A stretch of DNA of 64,000 nt from Phaeosaccion multiseriatum. Taxonomy: Eukaryota; Ochrophyta, other classes. This document shows, piece by piece, positions 49,323 to 61,961 of the stretch; the first letter of the stretch is position 1, and the number at the start of each line of letters is the position of its first letter. The notes beneath the pieces were generated by a model, which was given only the letters and a program-made list of their open reading frames with translations, was not told where the DNA came from and did no database searches. Made by a program: the position numbers and the translations under genes. The stretch spans positions 1,798,001 through 1,862,000 of the forward strand of contig OZ218957.1 of NCBI GenBank assembly GCA_965112735.1, read 5' to 3'.

Positions 49323-52300
49323 TTAGACCGTGGTCCCCTGTAAATCCTGAAGAAGGAGCAGATGGAGAGAGACGAAAAAGAAGCGGAAGGCATGTGTGAG
49401 AAAGGAGGACAAAAGCAGGACCGCGACTCCGCAAACAGCACCCGCAACAAACCCCAAACAGATCAGAGTATGCAGAGGAGGCGGTGCACCTCTTCTTGGC
49501 CCCTTCCTTACCTTGGCTCCGTTCTGCGCGTAACGCTCCTTGAAGTCGTGGAAGGTTTGCACGTCCTTCTTGCCCTTGGAGTAAAACTTGGCGGCAAGGG
49601 CGGCGAGGGCAACAACGGCGACGAGGGCGAGGACGAGAAGCGCAATAGCCCAGTCCGGGATACTCTTCTTGCTTCCTCCGGAGCCCACCGACGACGTGCG
49701 GACAGTGCCGCCAGACGTACCGCCCAGGCAAGCCTCGGTGCCCGGCACGTAGACGTTGTTCTGAATCAGACCTCCCAAAGCTTCGCAGTCGATGCTCATG
49801 TCGGGCAGCGCGTTGACCAAACGCGTGAAGGCCTCATCGAAAGGCATGGCAGACATGGGCGCCTCCTCGTTAATGTCGGCGTTGGTGCGAAGGTCCCGGG
49901 CGAGGTCCTCATCGTACTGAGCAATGAAGGGGATGACGGCGGCGGAGTAGGCCCAGTGCTCGCCCCACACCTTGTCCAGGGACTCCCCGGCCTCCTGTGC
50001 TTGTGTCGTTTGGACAGAGTACCTGTGTGTGAGATGGGTGTTAGAGGTAAGGATAAGGGAGTAAGGAGAGTACGCGGCGCAGCGAAAGAGAGGAGGGCTC
50101 CGTCAGAGGTAGACAACAGATGAAAGAAAATCGGATACTTGGTTCGCAGACAGGGAGTGAGTGATGACCCACACCGCTGGCGAATGCCACAGCATGTCAG
50201 CCAATGCCCACTCTGTATCTCACCTGATCATGCCCTGCATAAGAGGGATCATCATCTGGCGGATGATGTCGTCCTTGATTTCCGCCGCCTCGCTGCATTC
50301 GCCCGCGAGGAGGTCCTTGCGGCCCTCGTTGAACAGGGCGAGCATGCGCACGTTCACCAGAGCATCCCCCGCGGTGCCCTCGCTGCCAAGGCACGTGCCG
50401 GCGCCGCTGCACCTCTTGAGGGCGGTGTTGTAGCCGAGGAAGCCCACGCTCGAGTCTCCACTGCCGTTCTCGCCTTCCAGGGATCCCGTCCAGAATGCCA
50501 CGGCCTCCTCCCAGGCCTTGACTTCGGCGTCGTTGTCGTTGAGGTCCCCGGCCTCACAGTCCTCGATGGCGTCCTCCATCTCGTGGATAACGTACTGGAA
50601 GATGTTGTGGAACTGTGCGCCCTTGGTGCAGCACTGTGGAGCAGGGGGAGAAGGGAGGAGTTGGAATTTCACAGCATCGAAGTGGCCGTGAGACAATAGG
50701 AGAAAATGGGGGGAAATCAAAGGACAACGACGATGCCAAGGAAGGAGACACCCAAAGCACCAAGGAAGGCCGTACTGTATGTGAAGCCCCTCTTCCTCTC
50801 TCAAACATACCTCCTGGCGCATAACGTTGTCCTCGGCCATGCCGCTAAAGTCACCAAATTCGCCGCCGTCGGTTCCTCCGCAGGCCGCAGCAGTGAAGGC
50901 ATCTGCGTAGAAGTCCTCTCCCCAGTATGCCTTGTACTGCTGGTACGTGTCGCCCTTGAGCTCCTTGGTTCCAAAGCCTTCAATGGTCCTGATGGAGTCG
51001 GACTTCAAACTATTGCCACCGTTCTGGTACACAAAAAATGCGTCGGCGAGGTCCCCTGCGTCGACCAAAGTGTCCATGTCCCTCACGTCGAGGTCGATGC
51101 GGGCGTGCTGAGACACATCCGTAGTGGGGATGAAGCTGGCCATGGAGCGAAGGGTCTGTCCGCAGGGCTCAACACCCGTTACGTAGGCACCATCCTGAAT
51201 CAGACCACCCAAAGCTTCGCAGTCGATGCCCATGCCGGGCAGGGCGGTGAGCAGCGCCTTGAAGGCATCTTGGTAGGTTAAGGCAGACATGGGCGCCTCC
51301 TCGTTCACGTCGGCATTGGTGCGAAGGTCCCGGGCGAGGGCGGAGTCGTATTTGGCGATGAAGGGGATGACGGCGGCAGAGTAGGCCCAGTGCTCACCCC
51401 ACACCTTGTCCAGGGACTCTCCGGCCTCCTGTGCTTGTGTCGTTTGGACAGAGTACCTGTGTGTATGTGTGAGGGTGGGATGGGTGTCAGTAAAAAGATC
51501 GGATATTTGTTCGCTGACAGGGAGTGACATTCGTGCCAAGGAATCCCAGCATGCAAGCCAATTACCAAATAATCATGTTTCTCACCTGATCATGCCCTGC
51601 ATAAGAGGGATCATCATCTGGCGAATGATGTCGTCCTTGATCGGCTTCGCAGTGTCGCATTCGCCAGCGAGGAGGCGCTCGCGGCCCTCGTTGAACAGGG
51701 CGAGCATGCGCACGTTCACCAGAGCATCCCCCGAGGTGCCCTCGCTGCCAAGGCACGTGCCGGCGCCGCTGCACCTCTTGAGGGCGGTGTTGTAGCCGAG
51801 GAAGCCCACGCTCGAGTCTCCACTGCCGTTCTCGCCTTCCAGGGATCCCGTCCAGAATGCCACGGCCTCCTCCCAGGCCTTGACGTCGGCGTCGTTGTCG
51901 TTGAGGTCCCCGGCCTCACAGTCCTCGATGGCGTCCTCCATCTCGTGGATAACGTACTGGAAGATGTTGTGGAACTGTGCTCCCTTGGTGCAGCACTGTG
52001 GAGCAGGGGGGGAGGGGAGGGGTTGGAAGGGAGTCAGGACGGAGGGTAGGTAGGTGTCAGGAAAGATGGTGGGTGCGTGTCCGGACAGAGGGAGACCACA
52101 GAGTGGTGAAGAAAAAAAATGGAGAATCAGGCGTCATGCGCCCCCCGCTAACACGCCGCGCCTCGGAGTAGTAAGTTGGGGCGAATACAGTAAGGAAAGT
52201 CTGCAACACAAAAAAGAGACCCGGTAACACAAACACACACCACACATAAAAAGCTTCCTCAGGCCCTCTCACCTCTTGGCGCATAAGATTGTCGTCCCCC

Positions 52301-54037
52301 ATGTCGCTGAAGTCACCAAAGACTCCTCCGTCCGTTCCTCCGCAGGCTGCAGCAGTGAAGGCGTCGGCGTAGAACTCTTCTCCCCAGTATGCCCCGTAGT
52401 CTGTGTACGTGTCGCCCTTGAGCTCCTTGGTTCCAAAGCCTTCAATGGTCCTGATGGAGTCGGACTTCAAACTATTGCCACCGGTCTGGTACACAAAAAA
52501 TGCGTCGGCGAGGTCCCCTGCGTCGACCAAAGTGTCCATGTCCCTCACGTCGAGGTCGATGCGGGCGTGCTGAGACACATCCGTAGTGGGGATGAAGTTG
52601 GCCATGGAGCGAAGGATCTGTCCGCAGGGCTCGAGTCCCTCAACGTATTCACCGTCCACAATGAGGCCCCCAAGTTCTTCGCACTCGATGCCCATAGAAG
52701 GCAGTGCGGCGAGCAAGGCCTTGAAGGTGTCGGCGTAGGAAAGAGCAGACATGGGCGCGACCTCGTTGATGTCGGCGTTGGTGCGAATGTGCGTGGCGAG
52801 GGTGGCGTCGTATCTGTTGATGAAGGGGATGACGGCGGCGGAGTAGGCCCACAGCTCGCCCCACACCTTGTCCAGGTCCGCGACATCTGGACTAGTGGCC
52901 TGGTAGTGGTACCTGGGGGAGAGGTTAAAGGAGAGGCGCAAAAGGTCAATACGTCAATCTCAGGAACGTGGGCATAAGGGAAACACAGCATAAGGGAAAC
53001 ACACACACACACACACACACACACAAGGGGTAGTCAACTCCCAATGCCTCAAGACTGCGAGCCTACTTCCATGTCTAGTTCCTCACCTGATCATGCCCTG
53101 CAGGAGAGGGATCATCATCTGCCGGAGGATTAGGGATTTGACCGGCTCCGCAGCACCGCAATCGCCATCTTCGAGGTACCCGCGGCCCTCCTGGAACAAG
53201 GCGAGCATGCGCGCATTTACCAGAGCCTGACCAGACCTGCCTTCGCTACCGGCGCACGTGCCAGCGCTCTCGCACCTCTTGAGGGCGGTGTTGTATCCGA
53301 GGAAGCCCACGCTCGTGTCTCCGCTGCCGTTCTCGCCTTCCAGGGATCCCGTCCAGAAGGCCCATGCCTCCTCCCATGCTACCACCTGATCATCATCGTT
53401 GTCGTTGGCGTCCCCGGCGGCGCAGTCCTCAATCGCGTCCTCCATCTCGTGGATGACATACTGGAAGATGTTATGAAACTGCGCACCCTTGGTGCAGCAC
53501 TGTGGGGCAGGGCAAAGGGGGGGGGCATCAGGTCGTTGAGAGTGAGAACATGACATTGAAGTAAAAATATAGCGCAGTACACAAAGCACAGACAAAAAAT
53601 CACGGAGCCCTCACCTCTTGGCGCAAAGCACTGTCTTGCCCCATGTCGCTGAAGTCACCAAAGACTCCTCCGTCCGTTCCTCCACAGGCGGCAGAGGTGA
53701 AGGCGTCTGTGTAGAACTCCTCATTCCAGTAGGCCGCATAGTCCTGGTACAGGACACCCTTCAGCGCCTTGGTTCCAAAGCCTTCAATGGTCCTGGTTGA
53801 GTCGGTCTTCAAACTATTGCCACCGGTCTGGTACACATCAAATGCGTCGTTGACGTCCCCGGCGTCGACAAGGCTGTCCATCTCCCTCACATCGAGATCG
53901 ATGCGGCTGTGCTGGGTCACGTTGGTGGTGAGGATCCAATTGGCCAGCTCCAGTTCCTGCCCTGTGCTCATGGGTAAAGCGGCTGCAAGCAGCATACACA
54001 CCGCCGCTGCCCCTCCCATCTTCTTCCTTCCTTCCAT
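49323..54037 (-). CDS. Triple-domain phytotransferrin (ISIP2a/FEA1 family), membrane anchored
   Basis: Eight exons: 54037-53615, 53499-53087, 52912-52273, 51995-51586, 51456-50811, 50633-50224, 50022-49512, 49346-49323; 1158 residues. A signal peptide (about 1-27, MGGAAAVCMLLAAALPMSTG) is followed by three homologous domains starting near 30, 383 and 735. Each has RIDLDVR.MD.LVDAGD, TRTIEGFGTK or IRTIEGFGTK, CCTKGAQFHNIFQYVIHEME, WTGSLEGENGSGD, YNTALKRC and WAYSAAVIPFI. These are hallmarks of the iron-starvation-induced phytotransferrins, which bind ferric iron with carbonate at the cell surface and are taken up by endocytosis. A transmembrane helix lies at 1105-1127 (DWAIALLVLALVAVV) with a ~30-residue cytosolic tail. 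Domains 2 and 3 are nearly identical, including their exon phases. Iron control is expected from the family; no element was identified. Confidence 0.92.
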
Positions 54038-54712
54038 TGTGGAAGTCCGCAGTCCACAGAAGTAGTGTGTGGTGCGAGGGACAAGAAGTGTGGGCGGCAA
54101 AGATCCTGTTTGGGTTTAGGAAGGCTTGGCTGGGCGTGTGCCCCCCTTCCAATTTAAACTCAAATCTCTATGTGTAAGTGTGGCGGGGGGTCTCCGTTTT
54201 TATTTTGTTCCCTTTTCCCTTTCTCTTTTTTTTTTTAGCGCGTAGGAGCTGGGTGCCTACCTATAGGGATAGAATGGGGCGGCGAAACGTGAAGGTCGGT
54301 GACCTCAACAAGGGGACGAGAGGGAGGAGCGTGTGCCAAGTAGAGAGCACGAGGGGTGCAGAAGAAGCCCCAGGGTGGGTGGAAGAGTATGGGTCAAGCA
54401 CACGCTCGATACGGGAAGTCGATGAGGTCGATATCCGAAAGGGAACTTGGTGCGGTTTTGGCGGTGGGATAGTGGGGGGGGGGGGCACCGCATACAGGGT
54501 GCGAGTGGTGGCACAGGATACATTCGAATACATCGGCAAGGCACAGCAGGGTACAGGCAGGGTGGAAGTGGTGGCACAGGATGCAGCAGGGTGCGAGTGG
54601 CTGATGCGTGGCGAGGAGGGACACAGAGGAAGTGTTGACGAAACCAGCTGCCCATCCGGGGAGTATACTATTTTCGCACCCGTGAATTCCCCTACGACGA
54701 CACGTGAGTCTG

Positions 54713-54960
54713 ACGGAGGGCGCCGAGAAGCACGAATCACGCATGTGGCGGTGTAGAGAAGCACGAATCACGCCTGTAGCGGTGCACAGAAGCACGAATC
54801 ACGCCTCCCGCGGCCGCCAGCATCAGAATCACGTTTCCCTGACTTATTATTACGCACTACGCTACGATGTCATTCATTGCCTTATTTCTGAGGCGCACCG
54901 CCGAGAATCACGAATCACGCCTGTAGCGGTGCACAAAATCACGAATCACGCCTCCCTCAG
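54713..54960. repeat. Cluster of AGAAGCACGAATCACGCC repeats
   Basis: AGAAGCACGAATCACGC is present at about 54728, 54757 and 54788, joined by TGTAGCGGTGCAC or TGTGGCGGTGTAG linkers; AATCACGAATCACGCCTGTAGCGGTGCAC recurs at about 54905 and 54938. Spacing is about 29-30 bp in the first group. No coding role seen. Confidence 0.7.
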
Positions 54961-55532
54961 ACCCTTGCTGCCTAAAAGTAACCACTTTTGACCGCCGGGG
55001 TTTAATCTGCAGACGCGTTAGTCTCCTCCGAGCGAAGCAAAGGGACGCAGTGGATGCCCTGCGAGTGTCCTATGCCTTATCTCCCGCGCATAGATGGACC
55101 GCTGAAGACCCAACCATAGCACGTGCATAGACAGCCAAGTTCAGATGTTCGCCCCCCAACCCCTTCCTTCCTTCCCCCCTAATGCACCGTACTGTTCTAA
55201 GGCGAAGGGTACCAACTGGTTCCTCGCTGGGTCAGAATTGATGACCTTTCCTTGTTCCCCTACTTCCTCACCCGGCACCCCGTAGGTCACCTCCTTCCTC
55301 GGTTCCGCCTTGGAGCTTGCCGCAAGTGGCTGACGTGACGCTGCATGGCTGTTGGAGTCATTGGCCGGATCCGCTAGTATCATATAAACCAGCAGTTCCT
55401 TGCCAGTGCCATAGGGATGTCCTTCCTCCACGTCAAGTGAGTCCAGGGGCAGTACAATGTCCAGTTCCAACTGTTTCGGGATAGTCCCTTCGGCCCCTGC
55501 TTCGAAGGTAGGGCTCACCGAGCCCACCTTTT

Positions 55533-55622
55533 GTTACGATGTAAGGCATCCCAATGTGCCTTCAGTATTATCCGAACGTTTGGATAATACTGAAGGCATA
55601 TTGGGATGCCTTATATCGTAAC
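55533..55622. repeat. Near-perfect 41-bp hairpin with 8-bp loop
   Basis: Left arm 55533-55573 starts GTTACGATGTAAGGCATCCC; right arm 55582-55622 ends GGGATGCCTTATATCGTAAC; loop GAACGTTT. 39 of 41 positions are complementary and the two differences would be G-U pairs in a plus-strand RNA, so a plus transcript would pair along the entire arm. Could be a tiny foldback/MITE-like element or a small-RNA precursor. Confidence 0.85.
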
Positions 55623-56485
55623 ATCCCTGGTCGCATGAAGAAGAGGAAGCTCTGGTTCTGGGAGACGCCCCATACCCTTCCCAGGGTCTTTGTTATGGAC
55701 ACCAAGTCTCTCTGAAGCGCGTCATGCTGCACTGTTCCTAACCCGGACGGCGTGCAGCTCAGCATCATGTGACTCGGTCTCAGCGGACACTTGGTTGGTG
55801 CTTGTGGCAGGGCCTGGAGTAGATTGCGCTCACATCCGCTCCAAGCTCCTTCCGCACCACGCTCCTTCCGCACCACGCTCCTTCTATCCGGTGTGCTCCC
55901 CCGGGGCGCATTGGCTTGAGCTAGAGCCATGCGCCAGAGCCCTTCTGCCTCTGACTGCAGTACCCAGCCTTGTTAGGGGATGACGAAGCTGCGCTTGTCC
56001 GCTTGGCTGGTGAGGTTGGTGTAGTGCTTCTGTGCCCCTCTGACCTCCGTCACCAGAGTCCTGGTAATAGGACTCCTCGTAGGTGCGATACTTCTGCTTC
56101 CCTTTCGTTCCGTTGTTGTCACTGTCATCAGGCGGATCCTCCCCCTTAAACTGAAGCATCGTCGCAAACTCATTGTACGCGGCTCTAGCCCCCCCGCGAG
56201 ATTTCTCTGGCTCCTGGCTTCTGGGCGGTAGCCCCCTCCTGGCTTCGGGCTTCTGGCCGCAGGCCAGCGCTGGCTTCTCGGCTTTCGGCCGTAATCCGTA
56301 ATCCCGCAGGCCGATGTGTAGTACCAACATGTGCACCTGGGGGGCGCTATTCGCGCAATTCTTTAATTCCGTGATCATTCCGCCATCCTACGCGCGGATG
56401 CGGCATAGTCGTGTGGAGGCCTATCGCGTTTGAGGCAGAGGGGGGGGGGGAGCGGAGGGAGGACAGTGGACGAGGAAGAGGCGGA

Positions 56486-59157
56486 ATGGCGGAGGTTGGG
56501 GCATCATCGATCATGGTGATCCCAGAGAAGAACGGATGGCAGGAGCACCGGTGTAGAGAGAGCGGTCGTAGATACTACCACCACGGAGCCACCGCCGCAA
56601 CTACTTGGGTGAGTGAGAGTTTGGGGTGGTCTGAGTGCAGGGGGGGGAGGAGGGGGAGCACAGCAATCATCCGGGAGTGAGCATGAGCAGCCTGCACGCC
56701 GGAGGAAGCGCCAACCAACCCCGCTCCTTCCTCTTGATCCGTGCGCACCCTCATTCAGGAACGGCCCGATGACTACATCATTCCCCCTCGGTTCGAGAGC
56801 GAGTTAAGAGCGGCTGACGAAGCGGCAGCGGCAGCAGCACAAGCAGAAGCAGCAGCAGCAGCAGCAGCAGCAGTAGCAGCGGGAGAAGCGGTTGAGGCTG
56901 GAGCATCAGCAGCAACAGCATGGCCACCTGTCCCTCCCGAGCGCACCGCCTCCATGAAGTGCGCGGCCGCCGCTGCTGCTACTGCTACACCACCAACTGC
57001 TGTAGCGCTCAATGGTGGGCTGGAGGCACATGGGGAAGGGGGGGGGGAGAGGAGGCAAGAGGAGGAGGGGGAGGAGGAGGAGGAGGAGCAGGAGGAGGAG
57101 GAGGAGGAGGAGGAGGAGGAGGAGGGGGAGGAGGAGGAGGAGGAGGGCACACACAAGGAGGGGCAGGGGCCGAATCGAGCTCGATCTGTGTCCGCGGTGC
57201 TGGAGGAGAGCCCCTCTTTAAAGGAGTGGAGCGCGGAGTTCTTGGACCTGCTGGGCTTGGGTGGGGTGGGGGGTGGGGATGGCAACGGACAGGCTGAGTC
57301 GTCGCAACAGGCCCAAACAGTGAAGACCAGCAGCAGTGACGGCAGGGACGAGGAGCTTTTGAGACTTCGCACAGCGGCGGAGATGGTCGCGCAGCCCAGT
57401 GGAAGCGAGGGCGAGGGCGCGCGCGAGGGCGAGGAGGTCAACAGCAGCGAGGCGGCGGGTAGGCGGCGTGTGAGTGCGTGTGCGGCCCCCCTTGCGGCAA
57501 AGTTCCAGCAGGTGTACGCGCTGATGCAGTCCGTGGGGAGCGAGGAGGACTGGGCGGCGCTCCTCGAAGCGGATGGTTGGGCACTGCCGAGAAGGGCCGT
57601 GGAGAGTATGGACGCCTTGTTGGGGGGGGGGGAGGGGGGCAGGCCACCCAAGGAGGGGCAGGAGGAAGGGCAGGGGGAGGAGGAGCAGGATGAGGCGGTA
57701 CAGGAGCTCTGCACCAACGCCTCCGCCACCCTGTGCCTGAGCACCGCACTGCACGAGGGCTGCTGGGCGGGTCTGCAGGTGCGTGCGTGCCCAGGGAGGC
57801 GCGGGGGGGGGTCGGGGCCTGGAGGATGGTGATGAGTCGTTCAACTCTCCAGTGGAATTGGAAAGAGGATGAACAGGGAAATGGTGCCGGTTGAGATGCA
57901 TGGTGCCGGTTGAGATGCATGACGCAGGAGCACTTGCCAACCATCCCTTTCCCCATGCGCCGCTTCGTTCCCCTACTGTTGCCTGCCCCTTGATGTCTGT
58001 CACCCTTGTTGCCTCTGTTACCTCTGGACTGTTACTTCTGTTGCCTGGGCCGATGTCAATGTCCTCAACTTCCTCGATGTCCAACTCTGCCCCCCAAAAT
58101 GTCGGTGTCCCTTCATGCCTTCCTTGCCCAGGCGGAGGCACGGGTCGGCAACCTCGCCTCCACCCTGGTACGGGCCTCGCTGCCGGGCCTCAGGGGGGGG
58201 GGGCTCAAGGGAGGTACGTGCCCAAAGTGTTTGCTTTCCTATTATAGGTACAGCGGCTGGGTGGAGATGCCTTTGTGTCTTCTTAGTTTTGTTGGTGACG
58301 AGTGGTGACTCCCCTCCCCTCCCCTCCCCTCCCCTTGCCCAAGAAGTTGCCTCACAAGGCACTGTCACCTTCAAGGAGCGGAATGGGGGGGGGGGGGGGG
58401 CTCGGATTGGGCATAGCAGTTGCAGTTTGTTTTGGTTTGTGCCTGGCCTCCACCCATCGGCAAGTAGTTTTGCGGCTCACAGTGGTGGGTGGGTGGGTGG
58501 GTGGATTGCGTGGGTTGGGGTGGGTGGATAGGGAGGGTGGGTGGATAGGGTGGGTGGGTGGATGAATGGGGTGCGTGGATTAGGTGCGTGGATTGGGTGG
58601 GTAGGGTAGGGTGAGTGGGCAGAGTTTGATCACTTCGACCACCCTTCCACCACCCCCAATGGTACTAGTGACACCTCCCTTGACACTCTTTATACCCCCT
58701 GCAACGTGCTGCTTACCACTCCCTCCTCCTCCTCATCCGCTTCCTTCCCTCCTCCCCTCCCTCCCTCACTCCCTCCCTCCCAACAGGGAGTGATGTCGAC
58801 ACCGAGCACCACCAGCTCGTGGCCTTGACCCTCCTGAACCAGCTCTTCCTCGCTGCCCAGGGTGGCCAAGTCAAGCTCCCCCGCGGGGCACACGCACACG
58901 CACACGCACACGCACACGCACACGCACACGCACACACAGACGCTGACGTAGGCACAGACAACCCCCATCTCCAACCCCACCCCCACTTGGACCTTCGACC
59001 CGTGGTGTCATTGTGCCTGGAGGCGCTGCTGGGTGGTGGAGGGGAGCGTGAGGTGCACTTTTTGCTGGCGGTGAGGGTGCTGATGGGCGTCAACGAGCTG
59101 GACTACGCCGCGAGCTGCCATCTCATGGATGTGTTGCAGACGCACCCCGCCAGGAAC

Positions 59158-59202
<45 letters not shown>

Positions 59203-59273
59203 GTGCTGTGTGCTGTGTGTGTGTGTTTATGTGTGAGTGTGCGTGTGCGTGTGTGTGTGCTGTGTGCTGTGTG

Positions 59274-59304
<31 letters not shown>

Positions 59305-60206
59305 CGTGCAGCTTCCACCCCATACCTTTAATTTAAAAAAAAAACCGCCCCACACGCATGAATGGATGCACCCAACTCTGCCCACTCACCCTACCCTACC
59401 CACCCAATCCACGCACCTAATCCACCCACCCCATTCACCCACCCACCCACCCTATCCACCCACCCACCCCATTCACCCACCCAACCCACGCAATCCACCC
59501 ACCCCACCCACCACACCCACCAAAACAGCATGTCGGAGGCGCTCCTACACGTGCTCAACGACTCGGATTCCCTCAGCGGCGCCCCCCTGGAGACTCTGGC
59601 GTGTGTGCACCTGTGCCAGGACGTGCTCGAGGCGTCCACAGAACTCGCCACGGGATTGTTCTACGCCAATGACGTCATCGTCTTGGTGGACATTGTACTG
59701 AGGGAGGTGAGCAGCTCATTGCTTAGAGGGGTGGGGCCCGGGCTGTATCTCCAACTGCTGGGGCTGACGCTGGGGTTGGTGTGGGTGTGCGCGTGTGTGC
59801 GTGTGATCCTCCTCCTCCTCCTGCTGCTGCTGCTGCCCATCTTGAGCGCATCTTCCTGACTTGCTTTCCACGCCCCCCCCCCCCCCCCCCTAAGACCCTA
59901 AACCGGCCCGCGGAGGACCCCCTGCGCTTCGAATACGTCCGTCTGTTGCGGCTGCTGCTCAAGGCATCGCAGGCGATCGGACAGGCATATGGGCAGCAAC
60001 AGGCGGAGGGCTACAAGGCCGATCCTCTGCGGCAGTTGCTCAGCGGCCTGCGGGAGGAGACGAGGCACTGCATGGCGGAGGAGGGGCAGGAGGGGGGTGG
60101 GGGAGAGGGTAGCCTCGACAAGACGCAACAGACGGAGGAGAGGCGGCGGGTGGGGGCCGAGGTGCTGCGCATCGAGGAGGAGAGCGGGCATCTGCTAGGC
60201 CTGTAA
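56486..60206 (+). CDS. WW-domain protein with SPIN90/Ldb17-like domain
   Basis: Six exons: 56486-56608, 56759-57778, 58132-58213, 58787-59159, 59529-59706, 59895-60206; 695 residues. Residues 17-44 are a WW domain split by intron 1: first Trp 18 in GWQEHRCRESGRRYYHH, aromatic pair Tyr30-Tyr31, second Trp 41 and Pro 44 in ATTWERP; such domains bind Pro-rich peptides. A disordered Ala/Glu region follows (about 55-200). From about 390, conserved helices VVSLCLEALL, FLLAVRVLMGVNELDYA, LLHVLND, LACVHLCQDVLE, LATGLFYANDVIVLVDIVLR and PLRFEYVRLLRLLLKA match the leucine-rich domain of SPIN90 (NCKIPSD) and fungal Ldb17, which bind Arp2/3 and seed linear actin filaments at endocytic sites. Animal SPIN90 has an SH3 domain at the N-terminus, so WW in that place is unusual. 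A His-Ala run from (CACACG)n interrupts exon 4. Confidence 0.82.
59160..59309. repeat. (GT)n with TGTGCTG interruptions in intron 4 of the WW-SPIN90 gene
   Basis: The GT tract begins directly at the exon 4 donor, so the splice donor GTGTGT is the first unit of the microsatellite. Confidence 0.9.
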
Positions 60207-61160
60207 CGCCTGGCTGCATCGGGATATTGAATGCCCTTTTTAGCATACTACGGCATTCATTCTTGTCATTAAGTCCTAGAGGTTCAAGCAAAGACGGACG
60301 ATCTTGGTATCTTTGGTATCTGTGTGGCTGGGCGTGAGAGTAGTGAGAGGATGCATGAATTTTTTGGTCCAGGGGTAGACCAGCAGCAGCAGGAGGAGCG
60401 AGGGGTGGAGCACAGAGCAAGAGCGTAGGTAGGTAGGTAGGTAGGTAGGAAGGAAGGAAGGAGGAAAAGAGAGAGAGAGGGGAAGAAGAGGAGTAGTAGC
60501 TACAGTATGGTCAATGGGGAGCTCGTACTATCACAACAGGTCGTCGTTGTCGGTAGCCATCGGCTCGCCCGGGGTGCGTAAAAAAAAAAATACGTAAATT
60601 ATGTCAATGATAATCACATAATCACCGCTCCCTCCAAACCGAAAACTTACCTGTGGCGCGAAATTCTGCTGCCACAACCCTCTCTTATAGGGTAGCACTG
60701 TGAAAGCTCAGGAGAGCAACGCAGGCCACTTGGGCACGAGCAGGGCAGAGTGGGGACCGCGCAGCGGTAGATTGGGAGCAGGCTTTTTTGTAGAGAAAGG
60801 GAGAAATACCCCTCTTCTGTTCCAAGGTTGGGGATGAAAGTGCTTTGAGAGGAAGGGCGGATTTGGGAAACGAGAACGTGTAGCCGTGGCAGGAAAGGCG
60901 AGGTTGGAATGGTGGCACAGACACACACCCCAGTGCATGGAGACGTCTGCAGCAGCATATAGAGAAAAAAAGGCGGGGAGCCTGTTTCGGGCTGTCTTGC
61001 CCTCGAATTCTGCCGCTGTTCGAGTGGGACGGAGAGTTGACAGGTCAAGTGGCAGCAGCAGCAGCAGCGCTGCACTCCCCAGACTACGAGAGAGAGAGCA
61101 CTATGAGTCTAACAAGCGGCCAGTAGCACACCACGCCAGTCTCGCTAGCGAGCAGTAAGG
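60207..61160. other. Intergenic region upstream of the Patched-like gene
   Basis: 954 bp between tandem plus-strand genes. Contains (GGTA)n (60425-60449) and a short poly-A tract (60579-60590). Presumed 3' end of the WW-SPIN90 gene and promoter of the next gene; no other gene supported. Confidence 0.5.
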
Positions 61161-61930
61161 ATGAGTGAGAGCACGACAACGAACACGAGCATCCTAACGA
61201 CAGCACTCACAAGCGCCTCCGAGCCGAGCGTAGGGAGGCAGAGATGGAGTATCTGGGGGGGAGGAGAGGAGTCCACTGTTGCTTCAGCCACCATTGCAGA
61301 GGAGTCATCCACAGTAGCGTCCTCAGCGGCCTCGCTATGGACTGCGTCGACTGGGCCTCGGCCAGCGCCGCCGGGCCCGTGGGAGGCATCGCAGAAGGCG
61401 TCTAGAGCAGCAGCAGCAGCAGCAGCAGGATCAGCACCGCGAGACTGTCCGCTGGAGGAGGAGGAGGATGATGAAGAGAAGGAGGAAGAGGAGCAGGAGG
61501 AATGGAGCTACACCAGCATGGGTCCTGTGCAAGCGGGGGGACGAGCACCATTGTCCGGCTCCAATGTTGGTGTGGGTGAGAAGAAGCAGCAACAGCAACA
61601 GCAGCAGGAGCAACAGGAGCAGAAGCAGGAGAAGAAGATAGGGGAGCACCTGGAGAAGAATGGGGGGCAGGGCGCCAGCAGCAAAAAGTCGCAGGGGAAC
61701 AAGAAGAAGCGGAAAGACTTTGAAATGGACCTTGACGAGGGAAACGGAGACGCAGCAGCTGGTGATAAAGCAGCAGCCCCAGCCCCAACCCGCAAGTGTG
61801 ACCGCCTGTTCGTGCGGCACTTCACGGCCAAGTGGCTGTGTGAGCTTGGGAAGGCCGTTGCCCACCGACCTCTCCTGACCATCTTCACTACCCTCATAGG
61901 TGTGTGTGCGCGTGTGTGGGCGTGTGTGGG

Positions 61931-61961
<31 letters not shown>

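Larger units (their letters stand above)
54038..56485. other. Long intergenic region upstream of phytotransferrin and WW gene
   Basis: 2.4 kb between divergent starts. The first few hundred bp must hold the phytotransferrin promoter. Holds a repeat cluster (54713-54960), a long hairpin (55533-55622) and unassigned open frames, none with recognisable domains: for example 55527-55141 and 56378-55884 on the minus strand. The former reads like a low-complexity soluble peptide (QLELDIVLPLDSLDVEEGHP); whether it is expressed is unknown. Decayed transposon sequence is plausible but unproven. Confidence 0.4.

Noticed and set aside
55141-56378. Unassigned minus-strand frames as genes
   Set aside because: No recognisable domain and no exon logic; kept only as a note within the intergenic entry.
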